A stretch of DNA of 21,686 nucleotides, taken from positions 1 to 21,686 of the forward strand of contig JALVPA010000003.1 of the NCBI GenBank assembly GCA_027026055.1. Reading direction: 5' to 3'. Position 1 is the stretch's first letter. Every line of letters starts with the position of its first letter. Below, piece by piece: positions 14,983 through 21,686 of the stretch. Under the pieces are notes generated by a model that saw only the letters and a list, made by a program, of their open reading frames with translations, had not been told where the DNA came from and ran no database searches. This DNA is from Campylobacteraceae bacterium. GTDB taxonomy: Bacteria; Campylobacterota; Campylobacteria; Campylobacterales; Sulfurovaceae. The translations under genes and the position numbers were made by a program.

Positions 14983-15017
14983 AAAAAAACTTCCGAAAGT
15001 GATGAAAAAGGAATAAA

Positions 15018-15404
15018 ATGAAATCCTACTTTACGATTTTGATTGTTGAAGACGATCAATTCAACATACAACTGATCGAAACGATTCTTTCCAAAATAGA
15101 GGGTGCCGAAAAAGTGCGTATTCTCACTACCGACGAAGAAGATGAGACTTTTCGACTCTTGTCGCAAAACGACGTGGATCTCGTATTGCTCGATTTACAT
15201 ATGCCGAAAGCGGACGGAAAAGAGATTTTAGAAAAGATACGTTCGCAAAAAGAGACGGCGGATATTCCTGTTATTATCGTAAGCGTAGACGGGTTGGAAG
15301 AGAATGCGCTACGCGAGACGGGAGCTACCGATTTTATTTTGAAGCCTTACGATGTCGACACCTTCTCCATCAAGCTGTCGAAATATCTGGAGTTACGACG
15401 TTAA
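15018..15404 (+). CDS. Stand-alone receiver (CheY-like) protein
   Basis: This 128-residue protein is a single receiver domain without an output domain. It has the acidic triad Glu11/Asp12/Asp13, the phosphorylated Asp59 in LLDLHMPKADG, Ser89 in the Thr/Ser switch position and Lys109 in LKPYD. Such proteins act through protein contacts, for example in phosphorelays or motility control. A ribosome site AAGGAA lies six bases before the ATG. No kinase adjoins it; the nearest is at 9016-10062. Its promoter overlaps that of ptsHI on the other strand, and its stop codon overlaps that of the next, convergent gene within TTAA. The family is clear; the role is not. Confidence 0.9.
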   Translation: MKSYFTILIVEDDQFNIQLIETILSKIEGAEKVRILTTDEEDETFRLLSQNDVDLVLLDLHMPKADGKEILEKIRSQKETADIPVIIVSVDGLEENALRETGATDFILKPYDVDTFSIKLSKYLELRR

Positions 15405-15811
15405 TCGACGTTTCGTACGCATCGTACATAGCGATCGTAATACTCGGCGGCTCTGCTGCTTTCGCCGTGTTTGAAATTAACGCCCCAATATTCGTCGTCT
15501 TCGCCGGCGACAAGCGTCGATGTCCAGTAAAATCCTTCGTCGTCGACATTGTCAAATACACCGAGAATGGCCGGCTCTTCTTTGCTATAATCGACGATAC
15601 TTAAAAGTTCTTGTATGGTAGGTAGTCTCCAGTCGTCGTATCCGCCGAGTTTCAACTCTCGACAATACACGACGGCGCGGGGGTGGGTGATTTTGGTCTC
15701 TTTACTGTGATAGCTGTCCTCCCACATCAAGCCGGTGCGAAGATCTTTTACCATACCTGCCGAGACAAATGTGCCGAGTATGATCCATAGCGGAAGAAGC
15801 GTTTTTTTCAT
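15401..15811 (-). CDS. Exported DUF1566-family protein
   Basis: The 136-residue product has a signal peptide (MKKTLLPLWIILGTFVSA, cleavage before GMV) and then one DUF1566 (Lcl C-terminal-like) domain, seen in DLRTGLMWEDS, LGGYDDWRLPTIQELLSIVD, FYWTSTLVAG and YVRCVRN. The fold is related to C-type lectin-like and sulfatase-modifying (FGE-like) domains. Two cysteines (VYCREL and RCVRN) probably pair. Function is unknown; related proteins are usually cell-surface or periplasmic. AAGGAG lies nine bases before the ATG and an extended -10 promoter (15847-15855) is upstream. It converges on the receiver gene and shares TTAA as both stop codons. Confidence 0.86.
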   Translation of the reverse strand: MKKTLLPLWIILGTFVSAGMVKDLRTGLMWEDSYHSKETKITHPRAVVYCRELKLGGYDDWRLPTIQELLSIVDYSKEEPAILGVFDNVDDEGFYWTSTLVAGEDDEYWGVNFKHGESSRAAEYYDRYVRCVRNVD

Positions 15812-15846
15812 GATACGGTACTCCTTGCGAGAATATTATGTTTTGA

Positions 15847-15855
15847 ATTATAACA
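15847..15855 (-). promoter_or_regulatory. Extended -10 promoter of the DUF1566 gene
   Basis: The minus strand reads TGTTATAAT, a consensus extended -10 element. Transcription from about 15840 gives a leader of roughly 29 nt before the ATG at 15811. Confidence 0.65.
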
Positions 15856-15895
15856 TGCCCTTTTTATAAATTATAATGATTTTAAAAGATTTGTC

Positions 15896-15949
15896 TTTAA
15901 CGATGAGGAGATGTATCTATAGTACGCATTTTGTTAAAACATCGTTAAA
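15896..15949. repeat. 10-bp inverted repeat upstream of the nuo operon
   Basis: TTTAACGATG (15896-15905) and CATCGTTAAA (15940-15949) are perfect inverse copies 34 bp apart, enclosing a TATAGT (15918-15923). They could be paired operator half-sites. About one such pair is expected by chance in this length, so its interest rests on position: it is in the promoter region between divergent genes. Confidence 0.35.
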
Positions 15950-15968
15950 AAAATTTGTTTCGCATTGT

Positions 15969-16115
15969 TACAATGGAGAATGTCGATATTTACGAAAGAA
16001 ACGGTGTGCAAATAGTTTAATCGAGTTTAGGTTAAGATAGGAGCACTATTCTGAGAATACTCCGCCGACGGTTGCGCCGCGACGGAGAAGAATGAAACTT
16101 AGCTAAGGGAAAACC
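15969..16115 (+). promoter_or_regulatory. Probable nuo promoter region and structured leader
   Basis: A TACAAT (15969-15974) in TTGTTACAATGG is the best -10 candidate before nuoA, giving a leader of about 130 nt. The leader contains TATTCT-G-AGAATA (16047-16059) and a GC-rich hairpin CTCCGCCG/CGACGGAG (16060-16067, 16080-16087; one mismatch) just before the ribosome site AAGGGA at 16105-16110. I see no gene in 15812-16115. Confidence 0.4.
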
Positions 16116-16505
16116 ATGACTCATGTATTGACGCAGCATCCGTATTACGGTGTGTTTATCCTGTTTGTTCTGACAACGGTTGCGTTTAGCGCGACACTCT
16201 TTTTGGCACGATTCGTCAGTCGCAAACTTGCACGGCTCGATACCGAAAAGTTGAAACTGACAATTTACGAATGCGGCCCCGAAGTAACCAAGCAGCCCAA
16301 TACCATTTCGGCGCAATTCTATTTGATTGCGCTTTTGTTCATTTTGTTCGATGTGGAAATTATCTTTATGTTCCCGTGGGCGATCGACTTTAAACTGTTG
16401 GGGTGGTTCGGATTTGCGGAGATGATACTCTTCATCCTTCTCTTGGCGATCGGTTTCGTATATGCATGGAAAAAAGGAGCGCTCGAATGGCACAGCATCA
16501 AGTAA
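16116..16505 (+). CDS. nuoA: NADH-quinone oxidoreductase-like (complex I) subunit A
   Basis: NuoA is a small membrane subunit next to the quinone site of complex I, the proton-pumping dehydrogenase. The 129-residue product has three membrane helices (about 12-32, 66-88 and 100-117) and the conserved loop YECGPE at 51-56, plus Asp79 and Glu81 in the second helix (FDVEIIF). The ATG at 16116 follows AAGGGA with five bases of spacing. It is the first gene of the nuo operon and its 3' end overlaps nuoB by 19 bp. Confidence 0.95.
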   Translation: MTHVLTQHPYYGVFILFVLTTVAFSATLFLARFVSRKLARLDTEKLKLTIYECGPEVTKQPNTISAQFYLIALLFILFDVEIIFMFPWAIDFKLLGWFGFAEMILFILLLAIGFVYAWKKGALEWHSIK

Positions 16506-17005
16506 ATTACGCAAGTTCGGCGGGATTGCCGATTGCGTTAACAACGGTAGATCATATATTGAACTGGGGGCGGTCGAACTCGCTTTGGCCTTTGACATAC
16601 GGTTTGGCGTGTTGTGCGATCGAGATGATGGCGTCGGGGGCTTCTCGTTACGACTTCGACCGTATGGGGACGATTTTCCGTGCCTCTCCGAGACAAGCGG
16701 ACGTGATGATTTTGGCGGGTACGCTTTCTAAGAAGCACGCAGAGTTTGCCAGACGCCTGTATGATCAAATGACCGAGCCCAAATGGGTCATTTCGATGGG
16801 AAGCTGCGCCAATACCGGCGGGATGTTCAATACCTATGCGACGGTACAAGGGGTAGATCGCATCGTACCGGTCGACATCTATCTACCCGGTTGCGCACCG
16901 CGCCCCGAGACGTTGCAATACGCCTTGATGATGCTGCAAAAGAAAATTCGCAGAGAATCCGCGAATATGAAGAAAAACACCAAACAGAATTTGAGGGTGA
17001 TCTAA
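16487..17005 (+). CDS. nuoB: Complex I subunit B (N2 iron-sulfur cluster)
   Basis: NuoB holds the last iron-sulfur cluster (N2), which passes electrons to quinone. The 172-residue protein has all four ligands: adjacent Cys42 and Cys43 (YGLACCAIEMM), Cys107 (MGSCANTGG) and Cys136 (YLPGCAPRPE). The ATG at 16487 lies inside the end of nuoA, seven bases after AAGGAG; the frame is open further upstream, but there it only runs through nuoA sequence. nuoC begins one base after the stop. Confidence 0.96.
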   Translation: MAQHQVNYASSAGLPIALTTVDHILNWGRSNSLWPLTYGLACCAIEMMASGASRYDFDRMGTIFRASPRQADVMILAGTLSKKHAEFARRLYDQMTEPKWVISMGSCANTGGMFNTYATVQGVDRIVPVDIYLPGCAPRPETLQYALMMLQKKIRRESANMKKNTKQNLRVI

Positions 17006-17006
17006 G

Positions 17007-17792
17007 ATGAGAAAATATACGCCGAAAGACAACGTACAGAAAAAATCCTATTATACGGACAGATTTTGGGTGGCGCCGCGCATTCCCAGAGAAGCGGTCG
17101 AAGAAGGGACGCATTTTGCGAAGGTCGTCGCGAAGATGGGTGAATTTGTCAAGGAAGCTTATGTCGAGCGCGGGCAGTTGGTGATTCATATCGATGCCAA
17201 AGAAAACTTCAATGCTATCAAAAGGCTCAAAGAAGAGTGCGGATACGCACAGTGCAGCGAACAAAGCGCGGTCGATTATTTGGCACAAGACGGAGAGTTC
17301 GAACTCTTCTATCAGTTTTTGAACTTGAACGAAGCCAAACGCGTACGCATCGTATGCCGTATTAAGGAAAACGAATCGATCGAAAGTATCGAACCGTTGT
17401 TCAAGTCGGCGAACTTCGCAGAGCGCGAAATCTACGATATGTTCGGCATAAAAATCAACAACCACTCTTATATGAAACGCATCTTGATGCCAGACGATTG
17501 GGAAGGTTATCCGTTGCGCAAAACCTATCCGCTGCAAGGCGACGAATTCGCACAATGGTACGAAGTGGACAAAATCTTCGGTAAAGAATATCGAGAGGTT
17601 ATCGGACCCGAAAATCGCGACCCCGCACGAATCGACCGCTACGATACCAAGCGCTTCTCTCGCGTCGGATACGAAGTGCCGTTCGGTGCGGATATCTCCG
17701 AAGGCGAAACGCCGACACCGATCGAATACAGCGAAACGTTGCTCGTCGATTACAATAAAGACGCCGGCAAACAACTCAACGAAAGAAAGTAA
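17007..17792 (+). CDS. nuoC: Complex I subunit C (30-kDa subunit)
   Basis: NuoC is a peripheral-arm subunit that packs against NuoD and NuoB. The 261-residue protein has the family signature EREIYDMFGI from 139 and RILMPDDWEGYPLRKTYPL from 158. It extends about 60 residues beyond the core, as is common in this phylum, and is separate from nuoD instead of fused as in E. coli. It begins one base after nuoB and ends 9 bp before nuoD. Confidence 0.95.
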   Translation: MRKYTPKDNVQKKSYYTDRFWVAPRIPREAVEEGTHFAKVVAKMGEFVKEAYVERGQLVIHIDAKENFNAIKRLKEECGYAQCSEQSAVDYLAQDGEFELFYQFLNLNEAKRVRIVCRIKENESIESIEPLFKSANFAEREIYDMFGIKINNHSYMKRILMPDDWEGYPLRKTYPLQGDEFAQWYEVDKIFGKEYREVIGPENRDPARIDRYDTKRFSRVGYEVPFGADISEGETPTPIEYSETLLVDYNKDAGKQLNERK

Positions 17793-17801
17793 GGGGAGAG
17801 C

Positions 17802-19037
17802 ATGCAACAGCCTAACAAACTTGAACCGTTTTTCGAAAATATCAATTTCGAACGCGACGACAACACGATGGTGATCAACTTCGGCCCGCAGCATCCCTCC
17901 GCACACGGACAGTTGCGCTTGATCCTCGAACTTGATGGCGAACAAGTGGTCAAAGCGCATCCCGATATCGGATATCTGCATCGTGGTATCGAAAAGATGG
18001 CGGAAAATATGATCTACAATGAATTTTTACCCACCACCGACAGATTGGACTATATCGCATCGACGTCGAACAATTATGCGTTTGCATTGGCAGTGGAAAG
18101 ACTGCTTGGTATCGAAGAGAAGGTTCCTAGACGCGCCAAAGTAATTCGTACAATGCTTTTGGAAGTCAATCGTATCATTTCGCATCTTTTCTTCCTTGCG
18201 ACGCACGCCTTGGATGTCGGTGCGATGTCGGTTTTTTTGTATGCCTTCCGCGAACGCGAATACGGTATGGATTTGATGGAGGATTACTGTGGGGCGCGTT
18301 TGACGCATTCGGCGGTACGTATCGGCGGCGTACCTCTAGATTTGCCCAAAGGCTGGATTGACAACCTTTTGGCATGGTGTGACAAAGTCGAAAAAGAGGT
18401 GGAGATTACTTACGAAGCGCTTTTGAACGAAAACCGTATCTGGCGCATGCGTTTGGAAGATGTCGGTATCATCTCCGCGGAAGATGCGTTGAACTGGGGT
18501 TGTACGGGACCGATGATACGTGGTTCGGGTATCAAGTACGATATCCGCAAAGAGGAGCCGTACGAACTTTACGACGAACTCGACTTCGATATTCCCGTTA
18601 GTGATCGTTGCGACTCGTACGGCCGTTATCGCATCTATATGGAAGAGATCAAACAGTCGATTCGTATTTTGAGACAACTGGTTCCGATGTACAAACAAAC
18701 CGAACCGCAATTGATGGCGCATGCACCGCAGTATATCTCCGCTCCCAAAGAGGAGATTATGACGCAAAACTACTCGTTGATGCAACACTTCGTGTTGGTT
18801 ACGCAAGGGATGCGTCCGCCCAAAGGAGAGGTCTATGTGCCTACCGAATCGCCTAAAGGGGAACTCGGATTCTATATCAAGTCGGAGGGTGAGCCGTATG
18901 CGTACCGCTTGAAGTGCCGCGCACCGAGCTTTTTCCATACAGGCGTCTTGCAAAAAATGCTTGTCGGCACTTATATCGCCGACGTCGTTACGATTATCGG
19001 TTCGACCAATATAGTATTCGGTGAAGTAGACCGCTAA
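17802..19037 (+). CDS. nuoD: Complex I subunit D (49-kDa subunit)
   Basis: NuoD forms much of the quinone-binding cavity and descends from the large subunit of NiFe hydrogenases. The 411-residue protein has NFGPQHPSAHG at 26-36, GYLHRGIEK, the PPKGE motif and the C-terminal FGEVDR, all standard. AAGGGGAG precedes the ATG. After a 12-bp gap comes the NuoE-like gene, where the operon departs from the E. coli plan. Confidence 0.96.
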   Translation: MQQPNKLEPFFENINFERDDNTMVINFGPQHPSAHGQLRLILELDGEQVVKAHPDIGYLHRGIEKMAENMIYNEFLPTTDRLDYIASTSNNYAFALAVERLLGIEEKVPRRAKVIRTMLLEVNRIISHLFFLATHALDVGAMSVFLYAFREREYGMDLMEDYCGARLTHSAVRIGGVPLDLPKGWIDNLLAWCDKVEKEVEITYEALLNENRIWRMRLEDVGIISAEDALNWGCTGPMIRGSGIKYDIRKEEPYELYDELDFDIPVSDRCDSYGRYRIYMEEIKQSIRILRQLVPMYKQTEPQLMAHAPQYISAPKEEIMTQNYSLMQHFVLVTQGMRPPKGEVYVPTESPKGELGFYIKSEGEPYAYRLKCRAPSFFHTGVLQKMLVGTYIADVVTIIGSTNIVFGEVDR

Positions 19038-19049
19038 GGAGAAAAGAGG

Positions 19050-19922
19050 ATGAAAAGATACGATCTAAGACACCTTCACGACGATTTTTACGGCAGAATG
19101 GCCGAACTGATCGACGAAGGATTGGCGGTAGGAGAAGTGGGGATTTTTCTCTTCGAGGTAGGCGATTTTTCACATATCCAGCGTTCCGCGGACTTTATTA
19201 AAGAACTCGGTCACGACTTGATGAATTCGTTGAAGTTCAACGAAGTCGATTGGACAATTGTCGTAAAAAAAGTCGACGAAGAGACGCGAAAAGCAAAACT
19301 CGAAGCGATAGAAAAAGCGCGCAAAGAAGCCGAAGAGAAAGCGCGTCTCGAAGCGGAAGAGGCCGCACGTAAAGAGGCGGAGGCCAAAGCGAAGGCCGAA
19401 GCGGAAGCCAAAGCAAAAGAAGAAGCGGAGAAAAAAGCCGCGGAAGAGAAAGCGAAAAAAGAAGCGGAAGATGCGGCGCGTAAAGAAGCCGAAGCCAAAG
19501 CGAAAGCGGAAGCGGAGGAAAAAGCAAAGGTGGAGGCGGAAGCTAAAGCGAAAAAAGAAGCCGAGAAAAAAGCCGCGGAGGAAGCGGCGCGTAAAGAGTC
19601 GGGAGCGAAGGCTAAAGTCGAAACTTCGAGTAAAGAGGAAAAAAAGATCGATAAGAAAGCGAAAAATGTCTCTCAAGCAAAAAGGAGTGAAAAAAAAACG
19701 TCAAATCAAAAAAACGCTAAAAAAGAAGATTTGACGGTGATCAAAGGTATCGGTAAAGTTTATATGGAAAAACTGAATGCCGAAGGCGTCTATACGATTG
19801 CGGATGTCGCTGCAATGAACGAAGAACAAATCCGCATAATGGAGGAAAAATACTCCTTCAAAGGCGATTTTAAAGAATCTGTGGCGCATGCCAAGCAACT
19901 ACTCGAAAAAAAGGCTAAATAA
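19050..19922 (+). CDS. HP1264-type NuoE-like protein fused to a charged helix and a helix-hairpin-helix domain
   Basis: In Campylobacterota a short protein without the usual 2Fe-2S thioredoxin fold occupies the nuoE position (HP1264 in Helicobacter). Residues 1-75 here match that type (MKRYDLR, GEVGIFLFEVGDF, LKFNEVDWTIVVKKV). No cysteines are present in the whole 290 residues, so no iron-sulfur cluster is bound. Residues 76-185 are a long Lys/Glu/Ala helix with imperfect 37-residue periodicity (AARKE at 105, 142 and 179), followed by a Lys/Ser-rich linker (186-225) and a helix-hairpin-helix domain (226-290: DLTVIKGIGKVYMEKLNAEG). A strong ribosome site (AGGAGAAAAGAGG) precedes the ATG. The stop overlaps the next start (TAATG). 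Family members I know of are much shorter, so this is a marked extension. The N-terminal call is confident; the role of the tail is unknown. Confidence 0.85.
   Translation: MKRYDLRHLHDDFYGRMAELIDEGLAVGEVGIFLFEVGDFSHIQRSADFIKELGHDLMNSLKFNEVDWTIVVKKVDEETRKAKLEAIEKARKEAEEKARLEAEEAARKEAEAKAKAEAEAKAKEEAEKKAAEEKAKKEAEDAARKEAEAKAKAEAEEKAKVEAEAKAKKEAEKKAAEEAARKESGAKAKVETSSKEEKKIDKKAKNVSQAKRSEKKTSNQKNAKKEDLTVIKGIGKVYMEKLNAEGVYTIADVAAMNEEQIRIMEEKYSFKGDFKESVAHAKQLLEKKAK
19362..19583 (+). repeat. Imperfect tandem repeat, 111-bp unit, inside the NuoE-like gene
   Basis: Two adjacent 111-bp units (19362-19472 and 19473-19583) each encode a 37-residue stretch beginning AARKEAEAKAKAEAE, and a third copy starts at 19584 (AARKES). 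The second block EKKAAEE recurs at residues 127 and 172, so the units are not in strict register. Synonymous codons differ between units, which suggests an old duplication held by selection for a charged helix. Confidence 0.7.
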
Positions 19923-21686
19923 TGTCGCGCGTACTATTTTCTACTTGGAGGGGGGAGTTTATCGACAATCGCGGTAAACCCGCCGAAGAGTGGGAGGAGT
20001 CGGCATTCAAACTCCCCGAAACATACGATGGGGACAAAAAAACCAAAGCTTTTGTCGGATGGGACGGTGTCGCAATATTTGACGAGGACATCGACGCAGT
20101 GGAACTTGCTTCGACTTATGCCGCTCAGTATCAAGAATACTCCGAAGCCTGCGGTAGATGTGCGCCGGGGCGATGGGGCGGTCGTATTTTATACGACTTG
20201 CTTGACAAAATCGCCAGAGGCGAAGGAAGTCATGACGATATCGCACACCTCAAAGAGGTTTCCGAAACGATGATGCGGACATCCAAATGTGAAATCGGCC
20301 GTACGGTTCCCAAACCGATTCTCGATTTGATGGAGCATTACGAGGAGCAGTTCACTACGTGTATCGAAGCGCAACAACCTTCCAAGCATTACGGGGGCGA
20401 TACGAGTTATATCGCCAAAGTGACGGCGCCTTGTACCGATATGTGTCCGTCGCACGTCGATATCCCCGCCTATATCGAAGGGGTGCGAGATATGCTCTTT
20501 ACCGATTCGCTGGCGGCGACGCGTCAAACGATGCCGTTGGCGCATACCTGCGGTCGCGTCTGTCCTCACCCTTGTGAGGATGCCTGCCGTCGCGCCAATT
20601 TGGACGAGCCGATTTCGATTATGGAACTCAAGCGTATCGGCGCCGATTACGAGACCGATCACGCCCTTCCGTGGCATCATCCTAAAGAGCCCAAACCTCC
20701 CAGAAACGACGGTAAAAAAGTAGCGATAGTCGGTGCGGGTCCCGCGGGGCTTACGGCGGCTTATTATCTGGCGCTCGAAGGAATACAAGTCGATATCTTC
20801 GAAGAGCTCCCCGTTCCCGGAGGCGAAGTGACGGTAGGTGTTCCGCAGTACCGTATGCCGTGGGAGAAGTATCAAAAAGATATCGAATTGGTTTTGAGCA
20901 TGCCGACCGTGTCGATTACTTACGATTGTCGCGTCGACGCGGAGAAGTTGCGCGAACTCGACAAAGAGTACGATGCCACGCTTTTGGCCTTCGGTACGAG
21001 ACTTTCCAAAAAGATTCGTTGCGAAAACGAGGATCCGAGCTACGAAGGGTATTGGGGTGCCATATCGATGCTCGATCAGGTGAATCTTTGGAACAAGTTT
21101 CGCATCGGCGAGCCCGCCTCCAAAAAGCTCAAAGACAAAACCCTCGTCTGTGTCGGAGGGGGCTTTACGTCGATGGACGTCGTGCGATGCGCCGTGCGCG
21201 AAGGCGCGAAAAAAGTCATTATGCTCTATCGAAGGGATGAAAAGACCATCATCCGCAATACCACTTACGAAGAGTACCACGAAGCGGTCGAAGAGGGTGT
21301 GGAATTTATCTTTCACTCGGCAATCGAGCGTATCGTGGATGAAAACGGCAAGATCAAGAAGCTCATCGTCAACCGTTTCGAGTTGGTGCCCGATCCGAAC
21401 GGCGGCCGTCCGCAACTGAAAAAAATCGAGGGTGCCGACTTCGAGATCGAAACCGATTGGCTGGTACCCGCCGTATCGCAATCGGCCGATTTGAGTTTGT
21501 TGCCGGAAGAGTGGAATATCGAATTGACATCGTGGAATACGATCTTGACCAACGGACGCGATTATATGAGTTCCAGACCGGGGCTGTTCGCGGCCGGAGA
21601 TTGCGAGTACGGTCCGATGACGATTGTCAACGCCGTAGGACAGGCCAAACGCGCCGCATCGGTCATCAGTCGTTATATCTACGACG
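19922..21686 (+). CDS. NuoF-replacing flavoprotein: NuoF C-terminal-like + GltD-like domains, 3'-truncated
   Basis: The frame is open to the window end (588 residues seen). Residues about 70-150 resemble the C-terminal cluster domain of NuoF (ACGRCAPGR at 76-84, LLDKIARGEG, SKCEIG), which normally holds cluster N3; Cys77, Cys80 and Cys123 match three ligands but the third NuoF cysteine is Gly83. Residues about 165-250 are the 4Fe-4S domain of GltD-type proteins (Cys171, Cys175, Cys210, Cys214, Cys218, Cys222). A FAD domain follows (GAGPAG at 271-276), then an NAD(P) domain (GGGFTS at 412) with LYRRDE, a pattern linked to NADPH binding, and the GLFAAGDC FAD motif. The NuoF FMN/NADH Rossmann domain is absent. 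It is coupled to the NuoE-like gene by TAATG. It probably feeds electrons into complex I, but the donor is inferred. Confidence 0.88.
   Translation, partial: MSRVLFSTWRGEFIDNRGKPAEEWEESAFKLPETYDGDKKTKAFVGWDGVAIFDEDIDAVELASTYAAQYQEYSEACGRCAPGRWGGRILYDLLDKIARGEGSHDDIAHLKEVSETMMRTSKCEIGRTVPKPILDLMEHYEEQFTTCIEAQQPSKHYGGDTSYIAKVTAPCTDMCPSHVDIPAYIEGVRDMLFTDSLAATRQTMPLAHTCGRVCPHPCEDACRRANLDEPISIMELKRIGADYETDHALPWHHPKEPKPPRNDGKKVAIVGAGPAGLTAAYYLALEGIQVDIFEELPVPGGEVTVGVPQYRMPWEKYQKDIELVLSMPTVSITYDCRVDAEKLRELDKEYDATLLAFGTRLSKKIRCENEDPSYEGYWGAISMLDQVNLWNKFRIGEPASKKLKDKTLVCVGGGFTSMDVVRCAVREGAKKVIMLYRRDEKTIIRNTTYEEYHEAVEEGVEFIFHSAIERIVDENGKIKKLIVNRFELVPDPNGGRPQLKKIEGADFEIETDWLVPAVSQSADLSLLPEEWNIELTSWNTILTNGRDYMSSRPGLFAAGDCEYGPMTIVNAVGQAKRAASVISRYIYD

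Noticed and set aside
16827..17981. 384-codon open frame on the minus strand
   Set aside because: It is antisense to nuoB, nuoC and nuoD, all of which have full family motifs. The frame is a by-product of codon bias.
19170..19734. Phe/Arg-rich minus-strand frame and Lys/Arg-rich plus-strand frame over the repeat
   Set aside because: Both are translations of the purine-rich tandem repeat of the NuoE-like gene in other frames.
20189..21481. 430-codon open frame on the minus strand
   Set aside because: It lies opposite the NuoF/GltD-like gene, whose motifs and operon position are clear. The product has low-complexity, histidine/arginine-rich character and no recognisable domain.

Overview
The window looks like chromosomal DNA of a free-living member of the Campylobacterota (former Epsilonproteobacteria), probably from the Sulfurovum/Sulfurimonas side of the phylum. 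The strongest evidence is the complex I operon at the right end. NuoA, B, C and a separate NuoD are followed by the short HP1264-type protein that replaces NuoE in this phylum, and then by a GltD-like flavoprotein in place of NuoF. The placement is inferred from gene content, because no ribosomal RNA is present. There is no sign of phage, transposons or CRISPR.

Left end (1-1816): the 3' part of dnaG, then a minus-strand tRNA cluster with one tRNA-Ala(GGC) and two identical tRNA-Glu(TTC). Positions 1872-7750: a tightly packed plus-strand run that probably forms one operon or a few overlapping ones. It holds a small lipoprotein, endonuclease IV (nfo), a FadL-type outer-membrane porin, a fatty acyl-CoA synthetase, N-acetylglucosamine-6-phosphate deacetylase (nagA, apparently starting at ATT), the PTS IIA protein (crr), and a 32-residue membrane peptide coupled to crr.

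Middle (7842-11691): a monocle cytochrome of class II-like layout (single C-terminal CxxCH) with its own promoter; an OmpR-type response regulator whose promoter suggests a leaderless mRNA; its overlapping histidine kinase; and, on the minus strand, an unknown lipoprotein and two small probable exported proteins.

Positions 11714-14982: the rest of the phosphotransferase system on the minus strand, a fused HPr-enzyme I (ptsHI) overlapping a GlcNAc-family IIBC permease (nagE). With crr and nagA this makes the chain PEP -> EI -> HPr -> IIA -> IIB -> sugar -> deacetylation complete except for the deaminase NagB, which is not in the window. A sugar PTS is unusual in this phylum. The HPr-EI protein has odd features: Asp at the HPr Ser46 site, a divergent phospho-histidine motif and a shortened C-terminus.

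Right end (15018-21686): a stand-alone receiver protein, a DUF1566-type exported protein, a structured leader, and the start of the nuo operon: nuoA, nuoB, nuoC, nuoD, a NuoE-like protein extended by a long charged helix and a helix-hairpin-helix domain, and a NuoF/GltD hybrid cut by the window end. The electron-input module of complex I and the complete but rearranged PTS are the two parts most worth following up.
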